In this document: positions 34,379 to 43,644 of the stretch, in pieces
Position numbering within the stretch: the stretch's first letter is position 1
Layout of the letters: each line of letters begins with the position of its first letter
Assembly (NCBI RefSeq): GCF_003316845.1
Contig: NZ_QMIK01000001.1
Location: 434,001-498,000, forward strand
Length of the DNA stretch: 64,000 nucleotides
Reading direction: 5' to 3'
From: Cognataquiflexum aquatile
GTDB taxonomy: Bacteria; Bacteroidota; Bacteroidia; Cytophagales; Cyclobacteriaceae
The notes under the pieces: model-generated
Told to the model about the DNA's origin: nothing
What the model saw: the letters and a program-made list of their open reading frames with translations, nothing else
The model's database searches: none
Translations under genes and position numbers: made by a program

Positions 34379-37300
34379 TTACCTCAATAAAGCAAAAACC
34401 CCTTTACTTTCCTCTATGGTTATTTTGCCATTTACACTTACTTCAAAGATCACCTGGTAAGAATAGGACCCTATCGGGGCATCTTCTCCATTTACTTTTC
34501 CGTCCCATCCAGAGTCGCCGGTATACACCAAACTGCCCCATCTGTTGAATACCTTTAATAGAAACGGCAGCTCACAATTTGAAACCGGACCATAGAGTCC
34601 ATCACTTGGAATAAATCCGGTTGGCATTCTGAAAACAGGCATTTCCTCGACCACCTCGCCTTTTCCTTCGCTAACGCAGCCATTGCTGTCACGAATGCTT
34701 ACCTCGTAAATACCTCTAGGAATTCCTTCCAAACTTGATCCTCTGGAATTATCATAATCCCATGTGTATGTAAATGGACCGATGCCTTTGGTCTCACTGA
34801 CATATAGCTCCCCATTTGATTGCCCCGGGCAGCTTGCTTTTTGGATCCTTACATCGGCTACGGCAGCTATAGGAGATTCAATTGAAAAAGTTAAAGGGAT
34901 GGTGCATCCATTGGCATCTTTGATTAAGTAAGAATGTGACCGGCCTTCGAGTCCATCAAGGCTAATTACACCTCCATTGATCATTGATGCCTGATAATCA
35001 ATGGAATATGGACCCACACCTCCACGGACTTGAAAGTTGGCTTTTCCGTCAGGCCTTCCATAACATGAGGTTCCTTCAGTGGTTATTTCTAGGATTTCAA
35101 GGATTTCAGGTTGCCTGATTTCCAGATTTTCGATCAATATGGAACAGCCAAAAGAGTCTGTGACCTTCACGGAATAGATTCCGGCAGGTAGATTGATAGC
35201 CGTTGGGGAATTTAAAGATGCGGAGTGACTCCATTGGTAAGTATAAGGTGGTTTTCCTCCCTTGACCGCAAGAGGGATTTGACCATTGGATTCTCCAAAA
35301 CAAAGTACATCGGTTTTTTGAAGAGCTGCAGCCTCCAATAAAGGATTGACCGCTACCTCTAGCTTCGGTGATGTACCCTCACAAAAATCATCCAAGAGGC
35401 TATATTCTCTATACCAGATTTTTCCGGTTATTCCAGGATTCACCCACTTTACCTGAACCCTTCCCCCTTCATTTCCATTTACAAATTCGCCTCCTTCAAT
35501 AAACCATTCATACCCTCTATTCGAAAACTGCGATTCCACTTCATATTCATCCACCCGATCGGGGCCAAAACAGATTTCAATTGGGCCTTCCGGAGCGCCT
35601 GCATCTATCAAAGGATTGATAACAACACCCAAAACGATTTCTTCCCCCGGACAACCCTCTGTGGTAAAGGGTAAGGCAATGATTTTGGCATTTGGATTTG
35701 CAACACCCCAACGGACTGTGACTTGGAGGTTTTCTTCATCTATATTTATGATTTCCCCACCTTCTACCTTCCAATCTACTTTGGAAAAATCCATTTCGGA
35801 TTTGATACCATAGGTAATCTCCTCTACCAATGGACATGCTTTGGTAATTCCTTTTATTTCAGCTTCAGTTTTGATGACCGAGACATTGAATTTGACCTCT
35901 TGTTGCTCATCACAGGAGTTTTCACTGATGGCGGCTATGATTTTAATCTCATAATCACCGGTCTCAGTATAGGTATGTGGAACCTCCTTACCCACTACCG
36001 GCTCCGAACCATCCCCAAAATCCCAGATGAAATAAGTGAAAAGTTCATTCTCAGGGTTGATTTCCCACAAACTTTCATGGTCGTAGCACGCTACTTTTTC
36101 TCCCAATACCTCAAATTCATATTTGTTTTTTGTTTCAAAATTAAGGTTGTCCAGACTAGCCCCCACTGCAAATCCATAGGATTCTATATATCCAAATCCA
36201 TAAACATAACCGATAAGTCCCTGTGGATTACTCAAAGAATGTGCACCTTGAAAAATTGAAATCCTGGCATAAGAATATTCGCTGCTTCCCGGAATCGGCG
36301 CAAACTGATTTCCGACATTGCTTCCATCTAATCTTGTCAGGTCTTTTGAGGCTGTTTTTACGATAACATTGACATAATGGCTGGTGATAGATGGGAGTTG
36401 AATGGCGTTGAAAGTAATGGTTTTCAACAATTGCTGATTGGGACTGTAGGTGATCATAAATGGATCTCCGTCATTGAAAAGTGGCAAGGTGGAATCATTA
36501 CAACCCTGACTTTTAGCAAATACAGTCACTGAGGAAGGTTTATCTGTGCGGATGCTGGCCGATTGGTTGGCTTTGAAATCAAGGGTAATAAACTTCCCTG
36601 CATTGATATTTCCTCTGAGTACCCCATCAATGAAGACAGAAGTATTGTCTTCTGAGGCCAAAACTTTAACCAATTCCCCTGAAGTCCTGCCTGCCAATGG
36701 AATGTGAAAAAATTCCGTTCCCCATGTGTTCACAGGGTAAGCCATCTGAAACAAATGATCATTGGCTTGGCCACAGTCTCCCACACTTGTCCATTTGTTC
36801 CCTCCAAAGACGGCCAAGTTTTTACATTCTTCTACATTTTCCCCAATTACCCTTACCCGGGTGCCAGTGAGATCTCCTCTTGCTTTGATTTGATAGCTTT
36901 GACCTCTGTTAAGTGTAATGGTAAATGGGACCGAAGGTGCATTTCCTGAAAGCGTGAACACCGAGGGGGTAATTTCGATTTTGGTATTTTCTTCTACACC
37001 GACCACCAAAAGGGTGCTTTCATTGTTGATGTTTGCGTTGTAATTGACTATTGTGGTCATTACTTCATAGTGGGAAGTGATATAGTAATCTTTGCCCAAA
37101 GTGGTAATGGGTAAAATCACGGTCCCATCTGCGGATCTAAATCTCTCATTAAAAGCATATACAGAAACATTTCCTGTGGAAAGGATATAAACACCCTTTG
37201 ACTCAATCATTCCCGAAGTCCTGTGAAGGATATCAAAATCATTAATTCGATGAAAAAACTGCTGACCTGTGGTTAATGAAAATGGGTATGATCTTCCTGC

Positions 37301-37507
37301 GTATTCCAAAACACCCTCTGCAGGCTCACTGGCGGTAATCACAACAATACCCTGATCCGGGGCTTCGGGTGGAATTCCGTTGTTCTCCATAAACCCAAAC
37401 CAAAATTCCTTGCCTAGGGTAGTGACTTGAGAATGAGCATCAAAAATTCCAGTCATCAGCATCACTGCTAGCATCAAAAAAAAGACTGAATACTTTTTTA
37501 CTCGCAT
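34379..37507 (-). CDS. Large T9SS type B-sorted protein with IgGFc-like, PKD and SprB repeats (paralogue B)
   Basis: The 1,042-aa product has the same domain order as the downstream gene: signal peptide (MRVKKYSVFFLMLAVMLMTGIFDAHS), an IgGFc-like N-terminal region (TTLGKEFWFGFMENNGIPP), a PKD region with WDFGDGSEPVVGKEVPHTY, Cys-containing linkers, SprB-type repeats (GGKPPYTYQWSHSASLN...GIYSVKVTDSFGCS), and CHU_C tail (VFNRWGSLVYTGDSGWDGKVNGED). Matching blocks run along the full length, so it is a tandem duplicate. Both genes are expected to make outer-surface adhesins. The roles of the two copies may differ. Confidence 0.85.
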   Translation of the reverse strand: MRVKKYSVFFLMLAVMLMTGIFDAHSQVTTLGKEFWFGFMENNGIPPEAPDQGIVVITASEPAEGVLEYAGRSYPFSLTTGQQFFHRINDFDILHRTSGMIESKGVYILSTGNVSVYAFNERFRSADGTVILPITTLGKDYYITSHYEVMTTIVNYNANINNESTLLVVGVEENTKIEITPSVFTLSGNAPSVPFTITLNRGQSYQIKARGDLTGTRVRVIGENVEECKNLAVFGGNKWTSVGDCGQANDHLFQMAYPVNTWGTEFFHIPLAGRTSGELVKVLASEDNTSVFIDGVLRGNINAGKFITLDFKANQSASIRTDKPSSVTVFAKSQGCNDSTLPLFNDGDPFMITYSPNQQLLKTITFNAIQLPSITSHYVNVIVKTASKDLTRLDGSNVGNQFAPIPGSSEYSYARISIFQGAHSLSNPQGLIGYVYGFGYIESYGFAVGASLDNLNFETKNKYEFEVLGEKVACYDHESLWEINPENELFTYFIWDFGDGSEPVVGKEVPHTYTETGDYEIKIIAAISENSCDEQQEVKFNVSVIKTEAEIKGITKACPLVEEITYGIKSEMDFSKVDWKVEGGEIINIDEENLQVTVRWGVANPNAKIIALPFTTEGCPGEEIVLGVVINPLIDAGAPEGPIEICFGPDRVDEYEVESQFSNRGYEWFIEGGEFVNGNEGGRVQVKWVNPGITGKIWYREYSLLDDFCEGTSPKLEVAVNPLLEAAALQKTDVLCFGESNGQIPLAVKGGKPPYTYQWSHSASLNSPTAINLPAGIYSVKVTDSFGCSILIENLEIRQPEILEILEITTEGTSCYGRPDGKANFQVRGGVGPYSIDYQASMINGGVISLDGLEGRSHSYLIKDANGCTIPLTFSIESPIAAVADVRIQKASCPGQSNGELYVSETKGIGPFTYTWDYDNSRGSSLEGIPRGIYEVSIRDSNGCVSEGKGEVVEEMPVFRMPTGFIPSDGLYGPVSNCELPFLLKVFNRWGSLVYTGDSGWDGKVNGEDAPIGSYSYQVIFEVSVNGKITIEESKGVFALLR

Positions 37508-37848
37508 GACTCGAAAATTCAGATCAAAATATAAAATAATCTTTCGGGGATTAAAACAAATTTTGAATGAAATGCAATTTTCTTTTTATAACATGTCAAA
37601 ATTCTTTAATAAAACTCAATTTTTTTTATTTTAGGAGTCAACCATGAATTGATAAGGTAAGGATTAAATAAAAAATCCCGTTCAATTCTAAAAAGACTTG
37701 AGGAGTTTGAAATATTGACTTGATCCTGAAAAAACCTGTTATAGGTGGTTCAAATCCATAGAAGAAAAAAAATCCAACAAGTTTCGCCTTGATTGTTTGT
37801 GCCAATTAATAAATTAATTAGTTTGGTAAAATAAACCTACAAACCACT
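37508..37848. other. 341-bp intergenic gap between divergent genes
   Basis: An AT-rich promoter region separates the paralogue B gene (-) from the NfeD-like gene (+). No ORF of note, RNA gene or clear inverted repeat is visible. An exact -33/-7 pair was not found. Confidence 0.5.
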
Positions 37849-38415
37849 ATGGAAAATTTTAGCGAAATGGAGTTTTTGCTCAAGGTCTTCTGGTATTTGG
37901 CCATTCCATCTACCTTGGTCTTTTTGGTACAGACCATCATGACATTTATAGGAGCGGATGCTACGGATGGGCTTGAAGCTGATTTTGACAGCAATCTCGA
38001 AGGAGCTCAAGGACCTTTTCAATTCTTTTCCTTCCGTAACCTGATCCATTTTTTGTTGGGTTTCGCTTGGACGGGAATTTCATTTTATTCCATCATTGAG
38101 AATAAAACCTTGTTGATTGGCATTTCCCTTTTGGTAGGTTTAGGATTTGTGGGAGTGTTTTTCCTGATCATTTCGCAGATAAAAAAGCTTGCCGAGGACA
38201 ACACCTTTCAGATAAAAGATGCCTTGGGGAAAACAGGTGAAGTTTATTTGACTATACCGTCCAAAAAATCAGGAATAGGAAAAGTTCAGATAAGCATCAA
38301 AGGTTCATTCAAAGAACTTCGTGCCATCACAGAATCTGAAACAATCAAATCCGGTACCTTGGTAAGAGTCAAATCCATCGATTCGGATAATATTTTGGTA
38401 GTAGAAAAACTTTAA
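37849..38415 (+). CDS. NfeD-like membrane protein with OB-type tail
   Basis: This 188-aa membrane protein has about three or four hydrophobic segments (LVFLVQTIMTFIGAD, FLLGFAWTGISFYSII, LLIGISLLVGLGFVGVFFLIISQI). A soluble beta-rich C-terminal part (GKTGEVYLTIPSKKSGIGKVQISIKGSFKELRAI...GTLVRVKSIDSDNILVVEKL) matches an NfeD OB-fold. NfeD proteins pair with flotillins in membrane microdomains. The flotillin gene begins 14 bp later, giving direct support. It is probably the first gene of a two-gene operon. Confidence 0.85.
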   Translation: MENFSEMEFLLKVFWYLAIPSTLVFLVQTIMTFIGADATDGLEADFDSNLEGAQGPFQFFSFRNLIHFLLGFAWTGISFYSIIENKTLLIGISLLVGLGFVGVFFLIISQIKKLAEDNTFQIKDALGKTGEVYLTIPSKKSGIGKVQISIKGSFKELRAITESETIKSGTLVRVKSIDSDNILVVEKL

Positions 38416-38429
38416 CACCCAATTCACAT

Positions 38430-39959
38430 ATGGAAACAATTTATATCCTCATTGCAGCAGTCGCAGTATTTTTTGTCTCAATCACCGCTTTGGTTTCAAG
38501 GTACAAAAGGTGTCCCTCCGACAAGATCCTGGTGGTCTATGGGCGCACAGGAGGAACATCAGCGAAGTGTATCCATGGAGGTGGAGCCTTTATTTGGCCT
38601 GTGATCCAGGATTTCGCCTACCTTGACCTCAAACCGATTTCTATAGAAGCCAACCTTACCAATGCCCTTAGCCGCCAAAATATCCGTGTAGATGTTCCCT
38701 GCCGGTTTACTATTGCCATATCCACAGAAACAGACAGTATGGGAAATGCGGCCGAAAGGTTGTTGGGCCTTAGCCCCGAACAGATACAGGAATTGTCAAA
38801 GGATATCCTGTTTGGTCAGCTTAGATTGGTAATTGCGACGATGACCATTGAAGAAATCAATTCAGACCGAGACAAGTTTTTAGATAATATTTCAAAGAAT
38901 GTAGATACGGAATTAAAGAAAATCGGACTTAAACTGATCAACGTCAACGTGACTGACATCAAGGATGAATCTGGATATATCGAAGCATTGGGTAAGGAAG
39001 CTGCCGCAAAAGCGATAAATGAAGCCAAAATCTCTGTCGCCGAACAGGAAAAAATAGGTGAAACAGGTAAAGCAATGGCAGACAGAGAGCGGGATGTGCA
39101 GATCGCCGAAACCCACAGAGACCGCGATGTCAAGATAGCGATCACCCACAAATCCCGAGAAGTAAGTATCGCTGAAGCTTTCAAAGACGAATCCATCGGT
39201 AAGGCAGAAGCCGAAAGAGATACAAGGGTGAAAACTTCCGAAGCCAATGCTTTGGCAGTGAAAGGGGAAAACGAGGCGAAAATCTCCATTGCCCAATCCG
39301 ACGCTATCAGGAGAGAAAGAGAAGCCGAAGCATCAAGAACAGCCCTTGCTGCCGAAAAAGTACAGCAAGCACGCGCCTTGGAAGAATCCTACCTAGCCGA
39401 GCAAAAAGCCGAGACAGCCAGATCTGAAAGAGAGAGATCAACACAGATTGCCAACGTGGTAATTCCTTCAGAAATAGCCAAACAAAAAGCCATTATTGAA
39501 GCCCAAGCTGAAGCCGAGAGAATCAGGGAACAGGCAAAGGGTGAAGCCGATGCGATTTTTGCCAAGATGGATGCAGAAGCAAGAGGTCTTTATGAAATAT
39601 TGACCAAACAGGCGGAAGGATATAGACAGGTAGTCGCAGCAGCCGGCGGAGATCCCAACAAGGCATTCCAATTGCTTTTGATCGAAAAACTCCCTGAACT
39701 TGTCAAAACACAGGTAGATGCAGTTAAGAATATTAAAATCGACAAAGTCACAGTTTGGGATTCCGGGGCAAACGGTGATGGAGGAAACGGCTCGACAGCA
39801 AATTTTGTCTCCGGCCTGATGAAAAGTGTTCCACCGTTGAATGATTTATTCAACATGGCAGGCTTGAATCTTCCAAGCTATCTCAAAGGTGCCGAGGATG
39901 CCAAAGAGGTGGTAGAGGAAAAGGATCCAAAGAAAAAAGGAACAGATTCTGAAAAATAA
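38430..39959 (+). CDS. Flotillin family protein
   Basis: The 509-aa protein has an N-terminal membrane segment (IYILIAAVAVFFVSITALVS), then the SPFH/PHB domain (SDKILVVYGRTGGTSAKCIHGGGAFIWPVIQDF, residues about 30-200). A long Ala/Glu/Arg/Lys-rich coiled coil typical of flotillins spans about 200-380. The tail carries KNIKIDKVTVWDSGANGDGG. Flotillins oligomerise and organise membrane microdomains. Length equals the bacterial type. The NfeD-like partner gene is directly upstream. A 13-bp hairpin follows. Confidence 0.92.
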   Translation: METIYILIAAVAVFFVSITALVSRYKRCPSDKILVVYGRTGGTSAKCIHGGGAFIWPVIQDFAYLDLKPISIEANLTNALSRQNIRVDVPCRFTIAISTETDSMGNAAERLLGLSPEQIQELSKDILFGQLRLVIATMTIEEINSDRDKFLDNISKNVDTELKKIGLKLINVNVTDIKDESGYIEALGKEAAAKAINEAKISVAEQEKIGETGKAMADRERDVQIAETHRDRDVKIAITHKSREVSIAEAFKDESIGKAEAERDTRVKTSEANALAVKGENEAKISIAQSDAIRREREAEASRTALAAEKVQQARALEESYLAEQKAETARSERERSTQIANVVIPSEIAKQKAIIEAQAEAERIREQAKGEADAIFAKMDAEARGLYEILTKQAEGYRQVVAAAGGDPNKAFQLLLIEKLPELVKTQVDAVKNIKIDKVTVWDSGANGDGGNGSTANFVSGLMKSVPPLNDLFNMAGLNLPSYLKGAEDAKEVVEEKDPKKKGTDSEK

Positions 39960-39970
39960 TTTCACCAACT

Positions 39971-40003
39971 CTTCCGGAAACTACCTCAAATAGTTTTCGG
40001 AAG
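39971..40003 (+). terminator. Hairpin after flotillin gene
   Basis: The 13-bp imperfect stem CTTCCGGAAACTA / TAGTTTTCGGAAG has one G-T pair and a seven-base loop. No clean T run follows, so it could be a partial terminator or an RNA-stability hairpin. Confidence 0.5.
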
Positions 40004-40022
40004 CCATTAATAAATCTTTAAG

Positions 40023-40355
40023 ATGAACCGCCGCTACTGCTTAACCTTAGATTTAAAAAATGACCCTCAACTCATTGAGGAATACGAAGGTTATCACAAA
40101 TCAGTAAAGCCTGAAATCCTTCAAAGTTTCACTGATGCCGGCATACTTTCTATGGAATTATACCGTTGGGAAAGTAGGTTATGCATGATAATTGAAGTGG
40201 ATCAGAGTTTTTCATTTGAAAGAAAAGCTAAAATGGATGCAAATAACCCCACTGTACAAGAGTGGGAAAACCTCATGTCAACATATCAACAACAGCTGCC
40301 CGGTTCGACTGGAAATGGAAAGTGGCAATTGATGAAAAAAATATTTGAGACTTGA
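40023..40355 (+). CDS. L-rhamnose/L-fucose mutarotase family protein
   Basis: The 110-aa protein has the dimeric ferredoxin-like fold of RhaM/FucU-type mutarotases. The N-terminal motif RYCLTLDLKNDPQLIEEYEGYHKSVKPEIL, with the YHxxVxPEI pattern, is characteristic. It continues with MELYRWESRLCMIIEVDQSF and the closing PTVQEWENLMSTYQQQLPGS. These enzymes interconvert sugar anomers. The sugar is unknown because no rhamnose or fucose catabolic genes lie nearby, so a moonlighting role is possible. Confidence 0.88.
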   Translation: MNRRYCLTLDLKNDPQLIEEYEGYHKSVKPEILQSFTDAGILSMELYRWESRLCMIIEVDQSFSFERKAKMDANNPTVQEWENLMSTYQQQLPGSTGNGKWQLMKKIFET

Positions 40356-40403
40356 AAATTAATTATTTTTCATATTTTTGGTTAAAGTAATGCTTTAAAG
40401 CCC

Positions 40404-40754
40404 GTGCCGTACAAAGAAAAAGAAATCGAAAAAAAATACTACTCTATAGGAGAAGTAGCTAGTATGTTCAAGGTTGCCCCATCCCTTATTCGGTATTGGG
40501 AGGGGGAGTTTGACATCATCAAACCCAAAAAAGACAAAAAGGGAAACCGTAGATTTACCAAGGACGATATTGAGAAAATCAGATATATCTATCAATTGGT
40601 GAAGATCAAAGGATATACCCTTCAAGGTGCACAGGAAGTCATTAAAGGCGATCATCAAACTGTTTTTGACAAAGCAGCCATGGTGGACAGACTCCATCAG
40701 ATCAAGCGTTTTTTAATAGAAATCCGGGACACCATGCATGCCGAATCCAAATAG
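40404..40754 (+). CDS. MerR family transcriptional regulator
   Basis: The 116-aa product starts at a GTG codon (GTGCCGTACAAAGAAAAAG). It has an N-terminal winged HTH of MerR type: YYSIGEVASMFKVAPSLIRYWEGEFDIIKPKKDKKGNRRFTKDDIEKI. The recognition helix, the turn RYWE and the wing follow in order. A helix and short dimerisation tail follow; no ligand-binding Cys residues or drug pocket are seen. Its 3' end overlaps the dprA start by 17 bp, so both are probably on one mRNA. It may respond to stress or control competence; unproven. Confidence 0.9.
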   Translation: MPYKEKEIEKKYYSIGEVASMFKVAPSLIRYWEGEFDIIKPKKDKKGNRRFTKDDIEKIRYIYQLVKIKGYTLQGAQEVIKGDHQTVFDKAAMVDRLHQIKRFLIEIRDTMHAESK

Positions 40755-41865
40755 TGAAGATTTGATTTTTGAGCTGGCGCTAAATCTTATCCCTAAAATC
40801 GGTCCATCATTATATAGAAATATCCTGGCCTATACCGGCTCGGCAAGAGATTTCTTTGACCTTCCGGTAGGGAAAATATCAAAAATCCCAAGGGTCAATA
40901 AAAAGTTTGCCGAAATCCGAAAAGATAAAGACCAATACTTTAAAGAAGCCTCGGACATAATTAACACTTGCCAAAAAAAGGGAATCAAAATTCTTACTTT
41001 TTCATCCCCAGAATTCCCAGCGAGATTGAAAGTGATGGATGATTGTCCGATGGTATTATACACCAAAGGACCTGTAGACCTCAATCCAAGCAGGTCGGTA
41101 GCGATCGTTGGAACAAGAAATGCCACTGAATACGGTAAAAACATCACAAAAAAAATAATTGAGGATCTTAGCCCTTATCAAACAACAATCATCAGCGGCC
41201 TTGCATATGGAGTGGATATCGAGGCCCACAAAACCGCTCTAGCTACCAACCTTCCTACTATCGGGGTTTTGGGTTCTTCCGTAGATCAGATTTATCCTGC
41301 TTTCCATAAAAGCACCGCCGATCAGATGATGGAAAACGGAGGCGGACTGATCAGCGAATATCCTCCCGGAACGGTCATGCATCCAAGCAATTTCCCCAGA
41401 AGGAACAGGATCATCTCAGGAATATCGGATGCTGTCATTGTCGTGGAAGCTGCCCAAAAAGGCGGAGCCTTGATCACCGCAGAAATTGCCTTCAGCTACA
41501 ACAAAGAAGTTTTTGCGGTTCCGGGAAACCTCCTTTCCACTTACAGCGAAGGATGCAATAACCTGATCAAGTCCATGAAAGCCACAATTTATACAGGTCC
41601 GAAAGACCTCGAGGAAGCCTTGTCATGGTCCAAAGAAAACCCATCAGCCACCAATACGAAGACGAAAATGCTTGACCTTTCCAAATACAATGAGGAGGAA
41701 AGGGAAATTTTAAAAATTTTGTTGGAGAGGAAGGAATTGGAAATCGATCAAATTGCCATCCTACTCAATGTCTCCATTTCCAGTTTAGCATCCAATCTTT
41801 TAAACCTTGAATTTGAAGGGCTTATTAAGTCCCTTCCGGGTAAAAAATACAAGCTGACGCAATAG
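40738..41865 (+). CDS. dprA: DNA-processing protein DprA
   Basis: DprA loads RecA on incoming single-stranded DNA in transformation. The 375-aa product has a short N-terminal helix-hairpin-helix part (LIPKIGPSLYRNILA), then the Rossmann-like DprA core with GTRNATEYGK, SGLAYGVDIEAHKTAL, FPRRNRIISGISDAVIVVEA, and VPGNLLSTYSEGCNNLI. A C-terminal winged-helix domain (EREILKILLERKELEIDQIAILLNVS...) follows. Start ATG 40738 lies inside the MerR gene, so the two frames overlap 17 bp and translational coupling is likely. Other competence genes are not in the window. Confidence 0.95.
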   Translation: MPNPNSEDLIFELALNLIPKIGPSLYRNILAYTGSARDFFDLPVGKISKIPRVNKKFAEIRKDKDQYFKEASDIINTCQKKGIKILTFSSPEFPARLKVMDDCPMVLYTKGPVDLNPSRSVAIVGTRNATEYGKNITKKIIEDLSPYQTTIISGLAYGVDIEAHKTALATNLPTIGVLGSSVDQIYPAFHKSTADQMMENGGGLISEYPPGTVMHPSNFPRRNRIISGISDAVIVVEAAQKGGALITAEIAFSYNKEVFAVPGNLLSTYSEGCNNLIKSMKATIYTGPKDLEEALSWSKENPSATNTKTKMLDLSKYNEEEREILKILLERKELEIDQIAILLNVSISSLASNLLNLEFEGLIKSLPGKKYKLTQ

Positions 41866-41942
41866 TCCATTTGAAATTAAAACCATCCAAGCGATAAGGA
41901 GAATTCTAACCTTTCCAATTTTTTGGAATAAGAATAAGCCCT

Positions 41943-41981
41943 AAAAAATCCCCTTCTAAAAAATTTTAGAAGGGGATTTTT
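41943..41981. terminator. Bidirectional terminator
   Basis: The perfect 12-bp arms CCCCTTCTAAAA / TTTTAGAAGGGG have an AA centre and flanking A and T runs. It lies between convergent dprA and ffh. Confidence 0.9.
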
Positions 41982-42003
41982 GCTTGCAAGGTTTTAAATA
42001 GGT

Positions 42004-43341
42004 TTACCTCCTACCCATCTTTGGCATCAATCCTCCGAGAGCTTTTTGGGCACCACCCATTTTATTCATCTGCTTCATCATTTTCCTCATATCAGCAAAT
42101 TGCTTCATCAGGTTATTGACTTCCGTGATGGTTCTTCCACTGCCATTCGCTATTCTTTTTCTTCTATTCCCATCAATGATATCCGGATCCTCCCTTTCTT
42201 TAGGTGTCATGCTCCGGATTATGGCTTCAATGGGTTTGAAAGAATCATCATCAATATCCATTCCTTTCATGGCTTTGCCCATTCCGGGAATCATTCCCAT
42301 TAAATCTTTGATGTTTCCCATCTTTTTGATCTGCTCCAATTGGGAAAGGAAGTCATCAAAGTTAAATTGATTTTTCCTGATCTTGGCATTGATCCGCTTG
42401 GCTTCGTCTTCGTCAAAAGATTGCTGGGCACGCTCCACCAAGGAAATCACATCCCCCATTCCCAAAATCCTTTGGGCCATACGGTCGGGGTGGAAAACAT
42501 CAATGTTCTCCATTTTCTCCCCTGTGGAGATGAATTTAATCGGTTTGTTGACTACATGTCTGATCGAAATGGCAGCACCGCCTCGGGTATCACCGTCCAA
42601 CTTGGTCAGTACGACTCCGTCAAAATTCAACCTTTCATCAAAAGTCTTGGCAGTATTCACCGCATCCTGACCTGTCATGGAATCCACGACAAACAAAGTT
42701 TCTGAAGGATTGAGGGCCTTTTTCAAAGCCTCTATTTCTTTCATCATCACTTCGTCCACAGCCAATCGACCTGCTGTATCGACGATTACTATTTTTTTAC
42801 CATGCTTTTTTGCGTATTCAATGGCATGATTGGCAATCTCAAGGGCATTTTTATTCTCAGGTTCAGCAAAGACCTCAACTCCAATCTGCTCTCCCAATAC
42901 CTTCAACTGGTCTATCGCCGCAGGTCTATAGATATCGCACGCCACCAACAAAACCTGTCTCCCTTGCCTTTTGAGCATACTGGCAAATTTGCCTGAAAAG
43001 GTTGTCTTACCCGAACCCTGAAGACCTGAAATCAAAATGACTGCCGGGTCTCCTTTGATATTGATATCCACTTTGGACCCACCCATCAGTTTGGTAAGTT
43101 CTTCCTGGGTGATTTTTACCAAAAGCTGGCCCGGTGAAACCGCTATCAATACATCACGGCCAAGCGCCTGTTCCTTGATGGTATCGGTTACTTCTTTTGC
43201 TACCTTATAATTGACATCAGCATCAATCAATGCCCTACGGATTTCCTTTACCGTGGTAGCAACGTTGATTTCGGTAATTTTGCCGGTACCCTTGAGGGTC
43301 TTAAAAGCTCTATCTAACTTGGAACTGAGATTATCAAACAT
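42004..43341 (-). CDS. ffh: Signal recognition particle protein (Ffh)
   Basis: Ffh is the GTPase subunit of SRP that guides membrane proteins to FtsY and SecYEG. The 445-aa product has the N domain (MFDNLSSKLDRAFKTLKG), the G domain with P-loop GLQGSGKTTFSGKFA, DTAGRLAVDEVMMKEI and TKLDGDTRGG, and a Met-rich M domain at the end (MKQFADMRKMMKQMNKMGG). The family length is about 450. No SRP RNA gene is seen nearby. Confidence 0.97.
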   Translation of the reverse strand: MFDNLSSKLDRAFKTLKGTGKITEINVATTVKEIRRALIDADVNYKVAKEVTDTIKEQALGRDVLIAVSPGQLLVKITQEELTKLMGGSKVDINIKGDPAVILISGLQGSGKTTFSGKFASMLKRQGRQVLLVACDIYRPAAIDQLKVLGEQIGVEVFAEPENKNALEIANHAIEYAKKHGKKIVIVDTAGRLAVDEVMMKEIEALKKALNPSETLFVVDSMTGQDAVNTAKTFDERLNFDGVVLTKLDGDTRGGAAISIRHVVNKPIKFISTGEKMENIDVFHPDRMAQRILGMGDVISLVERAQQSFDEDEAKRINAKIRKNQFNFDDFLSQLEQIKKMGNIKDLMGMIPGMGKAMKGMDIDDDSFKPIEAIIRSMTPKEREDPDIIDGNRRKRIANGSGRTITEVNNLMKQFADMRKMMKQMNKMGGAQKALGGLMPKMGRR

Positions 43342-43644
43342 GCTTACTTTTCTATTTGAGGCAAAAATAGGAATTTATTTGTGAAAGGGAGAAAGGAATC
43401 TATGTTTAGGGAAAAGGAAGCAAAAAAAAGCTTTAAGAAAACTCTTCCTTGTCGAATTCTGGATTGATAGGAAATAAACTTAATCATCAATTTCACCTGA
43501 TTTTAGGCTTTGAAAAATCCCTCTTAAAATTTTTAAACATTTTTTATTAATTATGAACAGCCAATTTGAATAAAAATTACATTTAAGGAATTCCAAAAAG
43601 TTAAATTCCCATCTCAATCCCATCATAGCCTAACCACCCTCTCC
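43342..43644. other. 303-bp gap between divergent ffh and serine hydrolase genes
   Basis: Apart from a possible -7 box for ffh, this AT-rich gap shows no ORF, RNA gene or strong hairpin. Confidence 0.45.
43362..43369 (-). promoter_or_regulatory. Predicted -7 box of ffh
   Basis: TATTTTTG on the minus strand matches TAnnTTTG and lies 20 bp upstream of the ffh start. A matching -33 TTG is not evident. Confidence 0.3.
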
